This document shows positions 36,901-45,508 of a DNA stretch of 64,000 bases, in pieces; position 1 is the stretch's first letter, and each line of letters begins with the position of its first letter. The notes under the pieces are model-generated. The model was not told the DNA's origin, made no database searches, and saw only the letters and a program-made list of their open reading frames with translations. Both the position numbers and the translations under genes were made by a program. This stretch comes from Bacteroidales bacterium (GTDB taxonomy: Bacteria; Bacteroidota; Bacteroidia; Bacteroidales; Muribaculaceae), in NCBI GenBank assembly GCA_015061005.1, contig SUXJ01000002.1, positions 124,001 through 188,000 on the forward strand, in the 5' to 3' direction.

Positions 36901-38940
36901 GGAGCGCAAATCAGATTCATTGCACCGAATGCTACTACCACATGGGTACTGAAAGCTTTGGCATATAACAAATCCTTACTATCGGGGACTTTCTCTGAAG
37001 AAATCACTTCGTCTAAGCCGGTAATGGTTCAGCCAAACCTGCCGAGATTCCTTCGTGAGGGCGATAAAATTCAACTTAGAGCCTCTGTGATCAATAATAC
37101 TGCCCTTGAATCGGAAGTTAATGCATCATTTGAAATATTTGAGCCCACATCCGAACAGATTCTATTTCAAAAAGAATTCGCATTGTCGCTCAACGCAATG
37201 TCATCTGATGTAATTTCGATCGACTATATTGCTCCGGCAAATTCAATACTTGGAGTACGCGTTAAAGCAAATACGGGCTCTTACACCGATGGTGAACAGA
37301 CCATCATGCCCGTCCTGCCAAATGAAATCTCAGTAATAACAGCCCGGTCGATATATCTTGACGCAGATTCATCTGAAACTGATATTAATGTACCCAAAGG
37401 CAGTGCAATTACTTTTACCGCAAATGCCGTGTGGCAATGTGTTGCTGCCCTCCCCGGATTGCAAACGTCTAAAGGTGGCAGTGCCTTTTCGGCTGTTAGT
37501 TCGTTATTCAGCGCTGCAACAGCTCGCGGTCTGATGCGCAAGCATCCTGAGATAGGCTTGGCTCTACATAATTGGAAGTCAAACGACTCAATTCTCATTT
37601 CTCGTCTATCCCAAAATGATGATCTTAAAATTGCCTTGCTTAGTTCTACTCCATTTGAATATGCCGCACGTTCCGAGACCGAACAACGCGCGCGGCTGTA
37701 CTTGCTGTTTGACAAGTCACAAACAGAACAAGTAATCAATAAATCAATCCATTCTCTGGCTAAATTAGTCAGAAATGGAGGATTAACATGGACTGGAAGT
37801 GCCGACGAGCCCTCGTTATGGGTAACTTTGCGAGTCCTCTCTACGCTTGCCAATCTGAAAAGATTAGGTTACATGCCGGACAATAACAATTTGAACCGTC
37901 TCATAGAAAATGCTGTTAAATATTTGGACTCAGAAATAGCCCGTAAATTTAACGATGATAAGAACGCTATTTTCCCCGAATATGTACTCATGCGCTCTCA
38001 ATTTCCAAATATTAGACAAACTTCACCTGCCAAACGTGCTGCTCTTGCCACTGTGCAACACTTTGTAGCCAATTGGCGCGATGAATCATCTGTTGGAATT
38101 GCGAAGGCCGCCATTATTTTATATGAAAATGGCTATCAAACAACCGCACGCAATCTCATTGAATCACTTCGGCAGCACGAAATTTGGAACTACTCGGTAA
38201 TAAGCCCTTATTATCTTAAAGCATTTCATCTGGTATTGCCTTCAGCACCCGAGGTCGATATGCTGCGCTCGGCTTACATTTCCCGACTTCACAGCATGGA
38301 TTGGGGCAATCATTCCGACACGTCTGACTTGATTGCAACATTACTTGATTGCGGGACCGATTGGCTGGTTCCTGCCGCAAACGAAATTTCAGTTAAAATC
38401 AATGGTGCTGAATATGATGTGAAAATGGATGATTATATGGGTGAATTTCGTATTAATCTGCCCGAAGGAGGAAATGTTGAAATATCTAAAGGAAATTTCC
38501 CGGCTTGGGGAGGTGTTTTCTCCAAATCCAATGATACAATTCAAACCATTGAGGCGTTTGAAACTGACAAATTGAAGATCGCTCGCACCATTGAGGGCGA
38601 AATGAAAGTCGGTGCAAAAGTAACCCTAAAATTGAGCATCACAGCTTCACAAGACCTTGATTATGTCGTTGTCCGTCAGCCCCGTTGCGCCGCTTTCGAG
38701 CCACAGAATCAATTACCTTCCACTCTTTGGCTTGGACACCTCGTTGCTTACCGAGAGCCGTGTTCTTCAGAAACAAATTGGTATTTCAATCGTATTACCA
38801 AAGGCGATACTATCATATCAGAAACATTCTATGTAACGGCACAAGGAACTTTTGCTTTAGCTCCTGCTGAAGTTCAAAGCCAATATGCCCCCGAATTTAA
38901 AGCACATTCAATAGGTCGAGAAATCTCAATCTCAGAATAA
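33985..38940 (+). CDS. Alpha-2-macroglobulin family protein without a thioester
   Basis: A 1651-residue exported protein (signal peptide ending FLSGFGA). The MG2 region carries CYTDRAIYRPGDVVRFAATLFE near residue 410, the A2M region VALWNPVLTTDSAGGAQIRFIAPNATTTWVLKALA near residue 955, and the helical TED-like part follows from about residue 1150. Where thioester forms have CxEQ after a proline-glycine, this one reads LPGLQTSKGGSAFS, so no thioester bond can form. Such proteins may trap proteases or guard the periplasm. It ends the sigma-factor operon. Confidence 0.88.
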   Translation: MKRNVIIALIMSAINFLSGFGATPSKPDFAYPKNVSANALKDLNKALKKQNGPAIVRATLNYGLAQTDINPDNVEQFTNKISEIKELVNTPVTMAMLDFVLADVTSSDSLALNTLTKYREILRQTSVEEWIGTIDANPQFTPTLYDFAIQSFLSLKSNDSILMDAIEFNAQNQYPRFMLELSKAENYESVLSLYKRFKGFDVEAYALSELADKAVTIAQRSEAYNLCLESKSPLSDVIESAKSYLTRSDVQISCRNIVKRNDKLKINVKATCINDVRLLIRQDNNTSTNIKEIDVKFSGTGVFAKEKDIELTFPDYGEYLIIPTYEGYKPNTTYEIKVVVTDFLLTQQKYQNQCEVYALDAVSGELQNDVELLYTQYITGIRGNDVYSPKLFNNKPVAHDTKQWHSMNCYTDRAIYRPGDVVRFAATLFEVTELNTRLDQFSKVTAQLYNTNHEKVDKINLTSDNYGRVSGEFTIPKEGLSGAYSIRISEYGSHHFTVTDYKIPTFEVEMSATRLDSTEVVLKGKANGYNGFPIINAQVAIEVSKLPEWVWYRSFRNSDRTVIATDTIQTQSDGTFTARIKAPLSGNLIASCIVTSPSGETHETSCFLPEWQYYIDANIPKYIVAGNAPLISIFDSEGNSTDRKFKTILTSSAQDKSFEPNNNWDNIPSGSYTALIKSDGARDFISPTFYIYRPTDSIPPLETPLFIPNSHVYSGEKILIGTSFDNSHILYTMWTPEAIIEQKWLSPSKGNFFLDVTLPDSVNEATLTFYTLHNYEFREMNVDVVRRNIPSSLNISIESFRNNITPGDVETWTITVHNDIEKPVESAVILNLYSKALDALQPYHLNFNLPFTYSYYRTLDLNHPWIDICICKPYIRHREPMTLEDLNTSFELYDMEWPRKYYMPYYNMEMMPRMLASKTVANDTSNVVSPESSMEELADGNSMEPENQDNDVRMPEVPVALWNPVLTTDSAGGAQIRFIAPNATTTWVLKALAYNKSLLSGTFSEEITSSKPVMVQPNLPRFLREGDKIQLRASVINNTALESEVNASFEIFEPTSEQILFQKEFALSLNAMSSDVISIDYIAPANSILGVRVKANTGSYTDGEQTIMPVLPNEISVITARSIYLDADSSETDINVPKGSAITFTANAVWQCVAALPGLQTSKGGSAFSAVSSLFSAATARGLMRKHPEIGLALHNWKSNDSILISRLSQNDDLKIALLSSTPFEYAARSETEQRARLYLLFDKSQTEQVINKSIHSLAKLVRNGGLTWTGSADEPSLWVTLRVLSTLANLKRLGYMPDNNNLNRLIENAVKYLDSEIARKFNDDKNAIFPEYVLMRSQFPNIRQTSPAKRAALATVQHFVANWRDESSVGIAKAAIILYENGYQTTARNLIESLRQHEIWNYSVISPYYLKAFHLVLPSAPEVDMLRSAYISRLHSMDWGNHSDTSDLIATLLDCGTDWLVPAANEISVKINGAEYDVKMDDYMGEFRINLPEGGNVEISKGNFPAWGGVFSKSNDTIQTIEAFETDKLKIARTIEGEMKVGAKVTLKLSITASQDLDYVVVRQPRCAAFEPQNQLPSTLWLGHLVAYREPCSSETNWYFNRITKGDTIISETFYVTAQGTFALAPAEVQSQYAPEFKAHSIGREISISE

Positions 38941-38945
38941 ATCCG

Positions 38946-38953
38946 TATATTTG
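38946..38953 (+). promoter_or_regulatory. -7 box directly upstream of coaD
   Basis: TATATTTG is followed by five bases (CAATT) and the coaD ATG. No TTTG lies 19-21 bases upstream. Confidence 0.4.
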
Positions 38954-38958
38954 CAATT

Positions 38959-39405
38959 ATGAATATAGAAAAAATAGCATTTTTCGCAGGCTCATTTGAC
39001 CCATTCACTATTGGTCATCAGTCAATCGTTGAACGCGCCTTGACTCTTTTTGACCGTATAGTAATCGGTATTGGAATCAATAGCAAAAAAATTGACAGCG
39101 AAGACACTCAGTGCAGAGTGGATGATATACGCAGCATCTATGGAAATGACCCGCGAGTTGAAGTTGAGGCATATACCGACTTAACGTGGCAAGCGGCACG
39201 CCGTTGCGGTTGCACTCATCTGCTTCGTGGAGTTCGCTCTGTTGCGGACTTTGAATATGAAAGGAACCTCGCAGATGCCAATCGCAGCCTCTCGGGCATG
39301 GAAACCGTGATTCTCTACACACTGCCTGAACTCTCATTCATAAGTTCATCTTTAGTCCGTGATCTTCGTAGTCACAACGAAGACATATCTGAATTTTTGC
39401 CTTAA
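38959..39405 (+). CDS. coaD: Pantetheine-phosphate adenylyltransferase
   Basis: Penultimate step of coenzyme A synthesis. 148 residues; nucleotidyltransferase signature FFAGSFDPFTIGHQSIVERAL (the T/HxGH motif), the CTHLLRGVRSVADFEYE substrate segment and the C-terminal LSFISSSLVRDL, equivalent to the ISSTxVR motif. It is 18 bases after the alpha-2-macroglobulin gene and six bases before the S41 protease. Confidence 0.96.
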   Translation: MNIEKIAFFAGSFDPFTIGHQSIVERALTLFDRIVIGIGINSKKIDSEDTQCRVDDIRSIYGNDPRVEVEAYTDLTWQAARRCGCTHLLRGVRSVADFEYERNLADANRSLSGMETVILYTLPELSFISSSLVRDLRSHNEDISEFLP

Positions 39406-39411
39406 TTTTTT

Positions 39412-40995
39412 ATGAAACGTATATTCCTCTTACTTACCATAATATCTTCTGCGGTATTCACATATGGTCAAAGACTGTCTGATGCCTCTAAGAAGCTGCA
39501 ACTCGCTGATTTGATTATACAACAATTTTATGTTGATACCATAAATTCAAATAAGATTGTTGAGCAAGGCATTATCGCTATGCTCAAGGAGCTTGACCCA
39601 CATTCAACCTACACAACCGCGGAGGAAACAAAGGCACTAACCGAACCGCTAAACGGAAATTTCAGCGGTATCGGGGTGCAATTCCAAATGGTTCAAGACA
39701 CAGTCTACGTGATTCAAGCAGTGGCCTCCGGCCCAGCAGAAAAAGTAGGTATAATCCCGGGCGATAGAATAGTCGCTGCAAACGATACTGTTATTGCAGG
39801 CATGAAAATGCAAAACTCTCAGATCATGAAGCGATTGAGAGGACCGAAAGGCTCCATTGTGAATCTGAAAGTAGTGAGAAGAAGTGAACCCGACACGCTG
39901 TTATTTCGCGTAAAACGCGATGATATACCATTATATACTGTAGATGCAGCTTACATGGCTGATAAAACAACGGGCTATATTCGAGTGTCATCATTTGGAG
40001 CTGAAACCGACAAGGAATTTAAAAATGCATTGAAAGAACTGCGCGATAAAGGAATGCAGAACCTAATTATTGACCTGCAGGATAATGGAGGTGGGTATTT
40101 AAATTCAGCCGTGAGTCTGACAGAACACTTCTTACCCTATGGCTCCCCTATCGTATATACCGAAGGTTTGCGCCAAGCTCCACAACACTTCTCATCAAAG
40201 GAGCGTAATGCTGACACTCAATCACGACTTGTTGTGCTTGTCAATGAATTCTCGGCATCAGCATCCGAAATTCTTTCCGGAGCCATTCAAGATAATGACA
40301 GAGGAATTATAGTCGGGCGACGCACTTTTGGCAAAGGATTGGTTCAGCGCCCCTTCCCATTCCCTGATGGCTCTATGATCAGACTTACTACCGCTCACTA
40401 CTATACACCATCGGGACGTACCATACAAAAGCCTTATGAGAAGGGAAATTCAGAACTCTATCAACAAGACATCGAAAATAGATATAAGCACGGTGAGTTC
40501 TATTCCGCAGACTCAATTAAACTTGATGAGAAATTGAAGTTCTCCACTGCCAATGGCAGAACAGTTTATGGAGGCGGAGGCATCATGCCCGACCGATTCG
40601 TACCGGCGGACACTACCGGCATCAATAAATATTTCCGGGAATTGCGCGCAAAAAACGTTCTTAATCAGTACGTGGTGGACTATGTGGAACAAAATCGCAA
40701 TACCCTATCTGCCAACTATCCGACCGAAGATATATTCATTCAAAATTTTGAAGTGACTCCCCAAATGGAAGCGGAATTTATTGCCCTCGGTCAAAAACTC
40801 GGAGTAGAACATAATCAAGAACAATATCAAGAAAGTCGAATATATATCGTCAGCAATATCAAGGGACTTATCGGTCGTGACTTGTTTACTACATCAACAT
40901 ATTACCGAGTGATGAATCCCACGAGCCCTATCTATCAAGAGGCACTGGAACTGATAAACGACAAGAACAAGTATAATAATTTACTAACCCCATGA
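39412..40995 (+). CDS. S41 family C-terminal processing protease (PDZ)
   Basis: A 527-residue exported serine protease: signal peptide ending FTYGQ, PDZ domain at about residues 75-165 (GIGVQF, GPAEKVGIIPGDRIVAANDT) and S41 catalytic core. The Ser-Lys dyad is S283 in NEFSASASEILSG and K308 in RRTFGKGLVQ, 25 residues apart as in CtpA/Prc. It likely processes periplasmic proteins. Its stop overlaps the next gene (ATGA), so it is cotranscribed with two DUF1573 proteins. Confidence 0.94.
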   Translation: MKRIFLLLTIISSAVFTYGQRLSDASKKLQLADLIIQQFYVDTINSNKIVEQGIIAMLKELDPHSTYTTAEETKALTEPLNGNFSGIGVQFQMVQDTVYVIQAVASGPAEKVGIIPGDRIVAANDTVIAGMKMQNSQIMKRLRGPKGSIVNLKVVRRSEPDTLLFRVKRDDIPLYTVDAAYMADKTTGYIRVSSFGAETDKEFKNALKELRDKGMQNLIIDLQDNGGGYLNSAVSLTEHFLPYGSPIVYTEGLRQAPQHFSSKERNADTQSRLVVLVNEFSASASEILSGAIQDNDRGIIVGRRTFGKGLVQRPFPFPDGSMIRLTTAHYYTPSGRTIQKPYEKGNSELYQQDIENRYKHGEFYSADSIKLDEKLKFSTANGRTVYGGGGIMPDRFVPADTTGINKYFRELRAKNVLNQYVVDYVEQNRNTLSANYPTEDIFIQNFEVTPQMEAEFIALGQKLGVEHNQEQYQESRIYIVSNIKGLIGRDLFTTSTYYRVMNPTSPIYQEALELINDKNKYNNLLTP

Positions 40996-41390
40996 TTAGA
41001 ATCTGCACTCTGATAATAGCACTCCTAACATGGATTGGGGCTCTCGCAAAGACCGGTCCGGAAATTCAATTTGACACCCTAAGTCACGATTTCGGCACGG
41101 TACATGAAAAAAACGGACAGCTCACATACATCTTTAAATACACCAATATCGGTGACGCGCCGCTAACGATTGCATCAGTTTCCGCACCATGCAATTGCAC
41201 AGAGGCAGATTTTTCGCCAAAGCCTTTGGCACCGGGAAAATCCGGCGAAATAAAGGTAACTTTTACCCCGAAAGATATGTCAGGCGAGTTCATGCGAACA
41301 ATCTCAGTGTGGACTAACATCAAAAGCGGTAACAAAAAGAAAAAAGTTATATTAAAGATATCGGGTGTAGTTATCCCTTCACAAAAATGA
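40992..41390 (+). CDS. DUF1573 single-domain exported protein
   Basis: 132 residues with a signal peptide (ALLTWIGALA). The mature part is one immunoglobulin-like DUF1573 domain: FDTLSHDFGTVHEKNG, YTNIGDAPLTIASVSAPCNCTEADFSPKPLAPGKSGEIKVTFTPKD. The PCNC pair is a usual family feature. Function unknown; periplasmic adhesion or scaffold-like roles are plausible. Overlaps both neighbours by four bases. Confidence 0.88.
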   Translation: MIRICTLIIALLTWIGALAKTGPEIQFDTLSHDFGTVHEKNGQLTYIFKYTNIGDAPLTIASVSAPCNCTEADFSPKPLAPGKSGEIKVTFTPKDMSGEFMRTISVWTNIKSGNKKKKVILKISGVVIPSQK

Positions 41391-42457
41391 AGAATTTATT
41401 TTTAACCATATCACTCTCTCTTGTGGCATTTATAGCCGGAGCGCAGGCTCAATGGCTACAACCCGTTCATGATTTTGGTGCATTTAGCGAAGACCTCGGC
41501 TCTGTTGATGCCACATTCAAGATTGTTAATCTCGGCAATACTCCCATCAGGATTCTCGATGCACGCGCAACGTGCGGATGCACTCGCCCCATAGTGCCAA
41601 AAGGAGAAATTGCACCCGGCGACACTTCACAAATCAAAGTCACATACATTGCGTCCGGTCGACCGGGTCGCTTTGACAAAAAAATCTATGTTAAAACATC
41701 TGACAATCCATCTCAGCAACGAACACTAACTGTTAAAGGCACGGTTATCGGTTCATCAGCAACACTTGCATCACGCTATCCTGTGTCGGCAGGCCCCATG
41801 AGACTGAAATCATCGAATGCGGCCTTTGGAGAAGTCACACGCGGTCGATTAAAAACCATCTTCATTGAGGCCTACAACATGTCGGCCGACACACTGCAAC
41901 CTCGATTAGAAAATGTGCCTGACTTTATCACTGCATCGATTAATCCGGAATCAGTGGCACCGGGCGAACAAACCCAGATAACTCTTACACTGCAAACTGC
42001 CAAAGTGCCTGAGTGGGGAGTAACTCAAGGAAATTTCATATTCTGTGCATCAGATAGTGTTCCGCCTGTCCCGATTGACTATTTTACCATAATCAATGAA
42101 GACTTTTCACGTCTCACCCCCGGCGAGCGACTGAAAGCACCGATTGCAGAAGCATATCCGACAAGAACCGACTTAGGTCAAATATCTATCGACTCTAATA
42201 TAGTCGTTGAATTTGAAGTAAAAAATTCCGGACAATCTCCTTTAATGGTTCGTCGTTTACAAGCCGGTGACAGCACCATAATAGATACTAAAATAACAAC
42301 AGAAAAAATCAAACCTGGAAAAAAGGCTAAAGTAACCGTAACCTTAGACCCCAAGAGGGCAACAACAGATTTCATCAGTGCTCGTGTCCTCATTATAAAT
42401 AACGATCCTGAAAATTCTCTCCTGATACATCGTATAACCGCGGAAATAACTAAATAA
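41387..42457 (+). CDS. DUF1573 multi-domain exported protein
   Basis: 356 residues with signal peptide (LVAFIAGAQAQ). Three immunoglobulin-like units: a full DUF1573 domain at about 22-120 (VHDFGAFSEDLGSVDATFKIVNLGNTPIRILDARATCGCTRP), a second beta domain around 150-230, and a third near 255-355 (EFEVKNSGQSPLMVRRLQAGDS...KPGKKAKVTVTLDP). It overlaps the shorter DUF1573 gene and ends nine bases before meaB. Confidence 0.88.
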   Translation: MKNLFLTISLSLVAFIAGAQAQWLQPVHDFGAFSEDLGSVDATFKIVNLGNTPIRILDARATCGCTRPIVPKGEIAPGDTSQIKVTYIASGRPGRFDKKIYVKTSDNPSQQRTLTVKGTVIGSSATLASRYPVSAGPMRLKSSNAAFGEVTRGRLKTIFIEAYNMSADTLQPRLENVPDFITASINPESVAPGEQTQITLTLQTAKVPEWGVTQGNFIFCASDSVPPVPIDYFTIINEDFSRLTPGERLKAPIAEAYPTRTDLGQISIDSNIVVEFEVKNSGQSPLMVRRLQAGDSTIIDTKITTEKIKPGKKAKVTVTLDPKRATTDFISARVLIINNDPENSLLIHRITAEITK

Positions 42458-42466
42458 ACTCACGCC

Positions 42467-43558
42467 ATGGACCACCCCGAAAATGCCGCCGATTATAAAG
42501 GACTCACGGTAAATTCCGGTATAGAACAACCACCCGTAATAAACCCTTATCTGACGAAACTCAGACGTAAACCCCTGCCCTCAGTCGGCGAAATCGTAGA
42601 AGGCATATTAAAAGGCAACGTAACTATGCTTTCGAGAGCGGTAACTCTCGTTGAAAGCGTAAATCCGGATCACTATGCCAAAGCTCAGGAGGTGATTGAG
42701 AAATGTTTGCCACATAGTGGTCATTCACGCCGGATTGGTATTACGGGTGTGCCCGGAGCCGGTAAGAGCACCAGTATTGACGCTTTCGGACTTCACGTGC
42801 TTAAAGATGGTGGCAAGCTCGCGGTACTCGCTGTTGATCCCTCAAGCGAGCGCACAAACGGCAGCATACTCGGTGACAAAACTCGCATGGAAAAATTGTC
42901 AACCCACCCCGGAGCATTCATTCGCCCTTCCCCGTCAGCCGGTTCACTTGGCGGTGTTGCACGTAAAACTCGCGAAACCGTTGTCTTATGCGAAGCTGCC
43001 GGTTATAACAATATTTTTATTGAAACAGTAGGAGTTGGTCAGAGCGAAACTGCCGTTCATTCAATGGTCGATTTCTTTTTGCTAATACAATTGGCAGGTA
43101 CCGGCGATGAACTTCAGGGAATCAAGCGCGGCATTATGGAAATGGCTGACGGTATCGTAATAAACAAAGCAGACGGCGATAACCTTCAACGCGCCCAACT
43201 TGCACAGGCACAATTCCGCTCCGCGCTCCATCTTTTTCCGCCTACAGCATCAGGATGGAAACCGGAAGTATTAACCTATTCCGGATATTACGAAATTGGC
43301 ATTCCCGAAGTCTGGGACATGGTTAATCGTTACTTTGACTTCGTTACGGACAATGGATATTTCACTCGCCGACGCCGTCAGCAAGCAAAATACTGGATGC
43401 GCGAAACAATCGACGAAAAACTGCGCTCACATTTCTATCACAATCCCGAAATTTCAACCCTGTTGAAGTCGCTCGAAACAGAAGTGCTCGAGAACCGTCA
43501 GAGCTCCTTCACCGCGGCGAACTCAGTCCTCGACTCCTACTTCTCCAACTTCAAATAA
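42467..43558 (+). CDS. meaB: Methylmalonyl-CoA mutase-associated GTPase MeaB
   Basis: A G3E-type GTPase that protects and reloads the B12-dependent methylmalonyl-CoA mutase. 363 residues; P-loop ITGVPGAGKSTSIDAFG, switch region AVDPSSERTNGSILGDKTRM, ETVGVGQSE and guanine-specificity NKADGDN. The C-terminal dimerisation arm (RRRQQAKYWMRETIDEKL) is present. The mutase itself is not in this window. Fits propionate production together with the fumarase near 6 kb. Confidence 0.95.
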   Translation: MDHPENAADYKGLTVNSGIEQPPVINPYLTKLRRKPLPSVGEIVEGILKGNVTMLSRAVTLVESVNPDHYAKAQEVIEKCLPHSGHSRRIGITGVPGAGKSTSIDAFGLHVLKDGGKLAVLAVDPSSERTNGSILGDKTRMEKLSTHPGAFIRPSPSAGSLGGVARKTRETVVLCEAAGYNNIFIETVGVGQSETAVHSMVDFFLLIQLAGTGDELQGIKRGIMEMADGIVINKADGDNLQRAQLAQAQFRSALHLFPPTASGWKPEVLTYSGYYEIGIPEVWDMVNRYFDFVTDNGYFTRRRRQQAKYWMRETIDEKLRSHFYHNPEISTLLKSLETEVLENRQSSFTAANSVLDSYFSNFK

Positions 43559-43613
43559 CAATTTTTATTAAGCCAATTAAACCAATAATTAATACACGTT
43601 CACCATATTTATT

Positions 43614-44297
43614 ATGAAAAGGAATTTTTATCTAATCATGCTTTCAGCATGCTTTATGTCAATACTTCAATCTTGTGACATTAGTCCCACGAACATCGCT
43701 AACGAATCTATTGAACGAGCAGAAACGGAATCTAAGAATTGGTGCTCCAATGTTACTTTAGACGAAGGACTGCCCGCAGGTGATTTGCCTAGGCTAAATT
43801 ATGCATATTATGAAGCGATAAGCAATGCTTCTATTACTATTAAAGAAAAGCTGGATATGACCGATGAATCAAAAACATATACTGCTGAGCAAGAAGCGCA
43901 TAAAGACGAACTCATAGATGCTGCTCAACTCGTTATCAATAATCACTATGAACCCTTAATTATGCAAGAAATAAACTCAATTGTCGGCAACTATATGCTT
44001 TGTTTTGATGGAAATGGCATCACTGATACCGAGGCAAAGATTGAACATATACCCGGCACACCTGATATACGAGTTAGAATAGAAGGGACGTTGACCCAAA
44101 AGGGGACTACTCTTCACTTTAAACGATACGAATGCATTGAACGCGAATATAAAATAGGAGCTATTCGCATCTTTAATATGGATAAAACCATTCAACGGCG
44201 GCTATGTATGCCAGGTGAACGCGTTTATGGCTACATTATCCTTGATAGTCCCTATAAACAATCAACCTCATCAATTGAAGTAACCCGGATTAATTAG
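43614..44297 (+). CDS. Lipoprotein of unknown function
   Basis: 227 residues with a lipobox at MSILQSC (Cys about residue 20), so probably lipid-anchored in the outer membrane. The mature part has a helical first half (TYTAEQEAHKDELIDAAQLVINNHYEPLIMQEINSIVG includes a likely amphipathic helix) and a beta-rich second half (IRVRIEGTLTQKGTTLHFKRYE). No domain recognised. It lies 55 bases after meaB with no terminator, so it may be a separate gene or the operon end. Confidence 0.7.
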   Translation: MKRNFYLIMLSACFMSILQSCDISPTNIANESIERAETESKNWCSNVTLDEGLPAGDLPRLNYAYYEAISNASITIKEKLDMTDESKTYTAEQEAHKDELIDAAQLVINNHYEPLIMQEINSIVGNYMLCFDGNGITDTEAKIEHIPGTPDIRVRIEGTLTQKGTTLHFKRYECIEREYKIGAIRIFNMDKTIQRRLCMPGERVYGYIILDSPYKQSTSSIEVTRIN

Positions 44298-44385
44298 TAA
44301 TTTAAAAGTTCAAACATACCAACAATATTGTGGCTGAGATGAACTGTTGTATATACATCTACTTATTGCCTCATTAGGATTATTA

Positions 44386-44417
44386 TTTGTATAAGTTTTG
44401 AAAATTACGTACCTTTG
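44386..44417 (+). promoter_or_regulatory. Promoter of tpiA
   Basis: TTTG at 44386-44389, 20-base spacer, TACCTTTG at 44410-44417; full consensus. Leader about 30 bases to the ATG. Confidence 0.85.
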
Positions 44418-44452
44418 CACATAGATTTGAAACCCATTATAAAACATTTATT

Positions 44453-45211
44453 ATGAGAAAAAACATTGTTGCCGGCAACTGGAAGATGAACACCACTCTT
44501 GCCGAAGGTGTTAACCTTGCAAAGGAAGTTAACGAAGCTCTCAGCAGCCGCACTCCCAACTGCGACGTAGTTATCTGCGTTCCCTTTACTCACCTCGCTC
44601 CCGTAGCAGGCGTTATTGACTCTAACAAGCTCGGCCTCGGTGCTGAAAACTGCGCTGACCAAGCTAAGGGCGCATACACCGGCGAAGTTTCTGCTTCAAT
44701 GGTAGCATCAACCGGTGCGAACTACGTTATCCTCGGTCACAGCGAACGTCGTCAATACTACGGTGAAACCTCTGAAATCCTCAAGATTAAGGTGAATCTC
44801 GCACTTGCCAACAACCTCACTCCCATCTTCTGCATTGGTGAAGTTCTGGAAGAACGCGAAAACGGCACTTTCTTCGATGTTGTTAAGGCTCAAATTGAAG
44901 AAGCCCTCTTTGAACTCTCTGCTGAAGATTTCGGCAAACTCGTTCTTGCTTATGAACCCGTTTGGGCTATCGGCACCGGCAAAACCGCCACTGACGACCA
45001 AGCTCAAGAAATGCACGCATTCATCCGTGGCGTTATCGCGGGTAAATATGGCAATGAAGTAGCAGAAAATTGCTCCATCCTCTATGGTGGCAGTTGCAAA
45101 CCTTCAAACGCGAAAGCACTCTTTGCCAAACCCGACGTTGACGGCGGTCTGATTGGCGGCGCATCTTTGGCTGCAGCCGACTTCATGGGCATCGTAGACG
45201 CTTGGAACTAA
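44453..45211 (+). CDS. tpiA: Triose-phosphate isomerase
   Basis: Interconverts dihydroxyacetone phosphate and glyceraldehyde 3-phosphate. 252 residues; N-terminal [11 protein letters not shown] with the catalytic Lys, [15 protein letters not shown] with the catalytic His, [15 protein letters not shown] with the catalytic Glu and loop 6, and the phosphate-binding [10 protein letters not shown] and GGLIGGASL. Codon choice is strongly C-ending compared with neighbours, as in highly expressed genes. Confidence 0.98.
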   Translation: MRKNIVAGNWKMNTTLAEGVNLAKEVNEALSSRTPNCDVVICVPFTHLAPVAGVIDSNKLGLGAENCADQAKGAYTGEVSASMVASTGANYVILGHSERRQYYGETSEILKIKVNLALANNLTPIFCIGEVLEERENGTFFDVVKAQIEEALFELSAEDFGKLVLAYEPVWAIGTGKTATDDQAQEMHAFIRGVIAGKYGNEVAENCSILYGGSCKPSNAKALFAKPDVDGGLIGGASLAAADFMGIVDAWN

Positions 45212-45215
45212 TTAA

Positions 45216-45404
45216 ATGGGATCGCCCTACATTTGGATAGCTGCAAGTCTGGCCTATGGCATATTAAGTGCTGCTATCTACTTTTGGGTTTGCTACCGAC
45301 GGAAAGAAAAAAATCTGTTGCGACGAACTTCACTCCGCTTTATTGAGTACACTTTATTCGCTCTGATTTTTGTAAGAATCCTTTGGAAATTACTTTCAGC
45401 TTAA
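45216..45404 (+). CDS. Small two-helix membrane protein
   Basis: 62 residues, starting four bases after tpiA. Two hydrophobic stretches (IWIAASLAYGILSAAIYFWVC and FIEYTLFALIFVRILWKLL) flank a basic loop (RRKEKNLLRRTS), predicting an inner-membrane hairpin with the loop in the cytoplasm. Family not recognised. A strong terminator follows 12 bases after the stop, supporting it as the last gene of the tpiA transcript. Confidence 0.6.
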   Translation: MGSPYIWIAASLAYGILSAAIYFWVCYRRKEKNLLRRTSLRFIEYTLFALIFVRILWKLLSA

Positions 45405-45416
45405 ACAAATTGATAG

Positions 45417-45446
45417 TAGCCGCTCAAGCTTGAGCGGCTATTTTTT
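45417..45446 (+). terminator. Intrinsic terminator after tpiA operon
   Basis: A perfect 24-base palindrome (TAGCCGCTCAAG at 45417-45428 with its complement at 45429-45440) is followed by six T residues. Confidence 0.92.
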
Positions 45447-45477
45447 ACAATTTGTTGCTGATTACGTATATTTTGCG

Positions 45478-45485
45478 TATTTTTG
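45478..45485 (+). promoter_or_regulatory. -7 box of the Lrp-family operon
   Basis: TATTTTTG lies 23 bases before the ATG at 45509. The nearest TTTG (45451-45454) is 23 bases upstream, slightly wider than ideal. Confidence 0.55.
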
Positions 45486-45508
45486 CAAGCAAAATAACAC
45501 TTTATTCA

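Noticed and set aside
37281-37853. A 190-codon minus-strand frame inside the alpha-2-macroglobulin gene
   Set aside because: It is an antisense shadow of a strongly coding region and has no start context or recognisable protein.
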